A stretch of 6,829 nt of DNA from Promethearchaeota archaeon. GTDB taxonomy: Archaea; Asgardarchaeota; Lokiarchaeia; Sigynarchaeales; SOKP01. Below, in pieces: positions 6,242-6,829 of this stretch; position 1 is the stretch's first letter; every line of letters begins with the position of its first letter. The DNA is taken from the NCBI GenBank assembly GCA_016839635.1, contig JAEOTV010000210.1:1-6829 (forward strand), read 5' to 3'. The notes below the pieces were generated by a model. The model searched no databases. It was not told where the DNA came from and saw only the letters and a program-made list of their open reading frames with translations. A program made the position numbers and the translations under genes.

Positions 6242-6829
6242 TCATTTAATTTGATATGTTCTTTGTGTTAAAGCTTTTTTTATGTAAAATCCGAATTTTT
6301 TATAGAGTCCTAAAGCTTTTTCATTTTTAGTATCGACTCCTAACTTAATTGTTTTACATCCTTTTTTACGAAGAGTTTCAATCCCAGTAGCTAAGAGAGC
6401 ACTTCCTATTTTACGGCGTTGATAACTCGGAAGAACACCAAAATTTGCAATTAATCCACTTTGATCTTGTTCAGGATTTAGATAAATATCGCATATCCCA
6501 ATATATTTATCATCCTCATATGCAACACAATGCTCAATAATATGATTTTTTTTGGTAGTGTTAGTCATTTTCTTCCATCTAACTTTAGTAATCGGTTTAT
6601 ACATAAAAGAATCTGCGAAAGCTTCATTGATGATATTAACAGTACCAGTAAAGTCGTCCATCTCCTTTAAGATCTTAATAGTAATACCTTCTGGAATCCC
6701 TGGGTGTGAAAATAGATTGAAATCATCTAAGCGCATTGACCAAGTGTAATTGACTGGACTAAAACCTAGACTTTCTAATTTCTCATCAAAAGGTGCTGAG
6801 AGATCTCCCATTGTTTGAAATAAAAATGT
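6242..6829 (-). CDS. GNAT-family N-acetyltransferase, paralogue of the neighbouring gene (5' end cut by right edge)
   Basis: The reading frame is open to the last base of the window: upstream of the Met at 6811 it continues as TFLFQT, which aligns with EIIFET of the neighbour, so that Met is internal and the gene starts outside the window. The visible 195 residues cover the end of the N-terminal GNAT-like half and the whole C-terminal acetyltransferase domain. Numbering from the internal Met, motif A is NFGVLPSYQRRKIGSA (123-138, R-x-x-G-x-A intact) and motif B is VDTKNEKALGLYKKFGF (159-175). By hand count 133 of 189 aligned residues (about 70%) equal the neighbour with no gaps, so this is a tandem duplication. 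Motif A, motif B and NPEQDQSG are nearly unchanged; differences cluster in the 170-215 region of the neighbour's numbering, where acceptor-substrate contacts may lie. The substrate is unknown. Confidence 0.85.
   Translation of the reverse strand, partial: TFLFQTMGDLSAPFDEKLESLGFSPVNYTWSMRLDDFNLFSHPGIPEGITIKILKEMDDFTGTVNIINEAFADSFMYKPITKVRWKKMTNTTKKNHIIEHCVAYEDDKYIGICDIYLNPEQDQSGLIANFGVLPSYQRRKIGSALLATGIETLRKKGCKTIKLGVDTKNEKALGLYKKFGFYIKKALTQRTYQIK

Noticed and set aside
6809..6811. Met codon as the start of the right-hand GNAT gene
   Set aside because: The frame stays open to the window edge and the six upstream residues align with the neighbouring paralogue (FLFQT versus IIFET), so the Met is internal.

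Overview
The window looks like a piece of an AT-rich archaeal chromosome. Strong TATA-like boxes lie about 25 bases upstream of several start codons, which suggests leaderless or short-leader transcripts. Shine-Dalgarno sites are sparse, and termination appears to rely on oligo-T tracts. The gene set fits an anaerobic archaeon: stand-alone AlaX editing protein, heterodisulfide-reductase-type HdrB, archaeal-style M29 aminopeptidase and FdhD. A Lokiarchaeia-like Asgard archaeon would fit, but that is an inference from gene content and composition, not something the sequence proves.

Layout, left to right. Bases 1-181 (minus) hold the first 60 codons of a haloalkane-dehalogenase-like alpha/beta hydrolase, with a GTG start and cut by the left edge. 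It is divergent from an alanyl-tRNA editing protein of the long AlaX type (303-1469, plus). Convergent to that is a stand-alone HdrB (1544-2413, minus), followed on the same strand by a small four-helix membrane protein of unknown role (2566-2994), with a good oligo-T terminator between them. The membrane-protein gene is divergent from an M29 aminopeptidase (3167-4276, plus), which meets fdhD (4286-5110, minus, TTG start) tail to tail with only 9 bases between. The right end holds two minus-strand paralogous GNAT acetyltransferases in tandem (5227-6165 complete; 6242-6829 cut by the right edge), about 70% identical over 189 ungapped residues by hand count.

The genes do not form one operon: almost every gene has its own promoter-like sequence and strand changes are frequent. 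Functional links are loose. FdhD (sulfuration of the molybdenum/tungsten cofactor of formate dehydrogenase) and HdrB (heterodisulfide/thiol redox) both belong to anaerobic electron metabolism, but no formate dehydrogenase, HdrA or HdrC gene is present. AlaX and the M29 peptidase are housekeeping quality-control and peptide-turnover functions.

I found no mobile element, CRISPR array, tRNA, rRNA or defence cassette. The points most worth a second look are the FdhD lacking the second Cys of its CxxC motif, the M29 enzyme with Phe where the family's catalytic Tyr is expected, the recent GNAT tandem duplication, the edge-truncated dehalogenase, and a perfect inverted repeat at the membrane-protein promoter.
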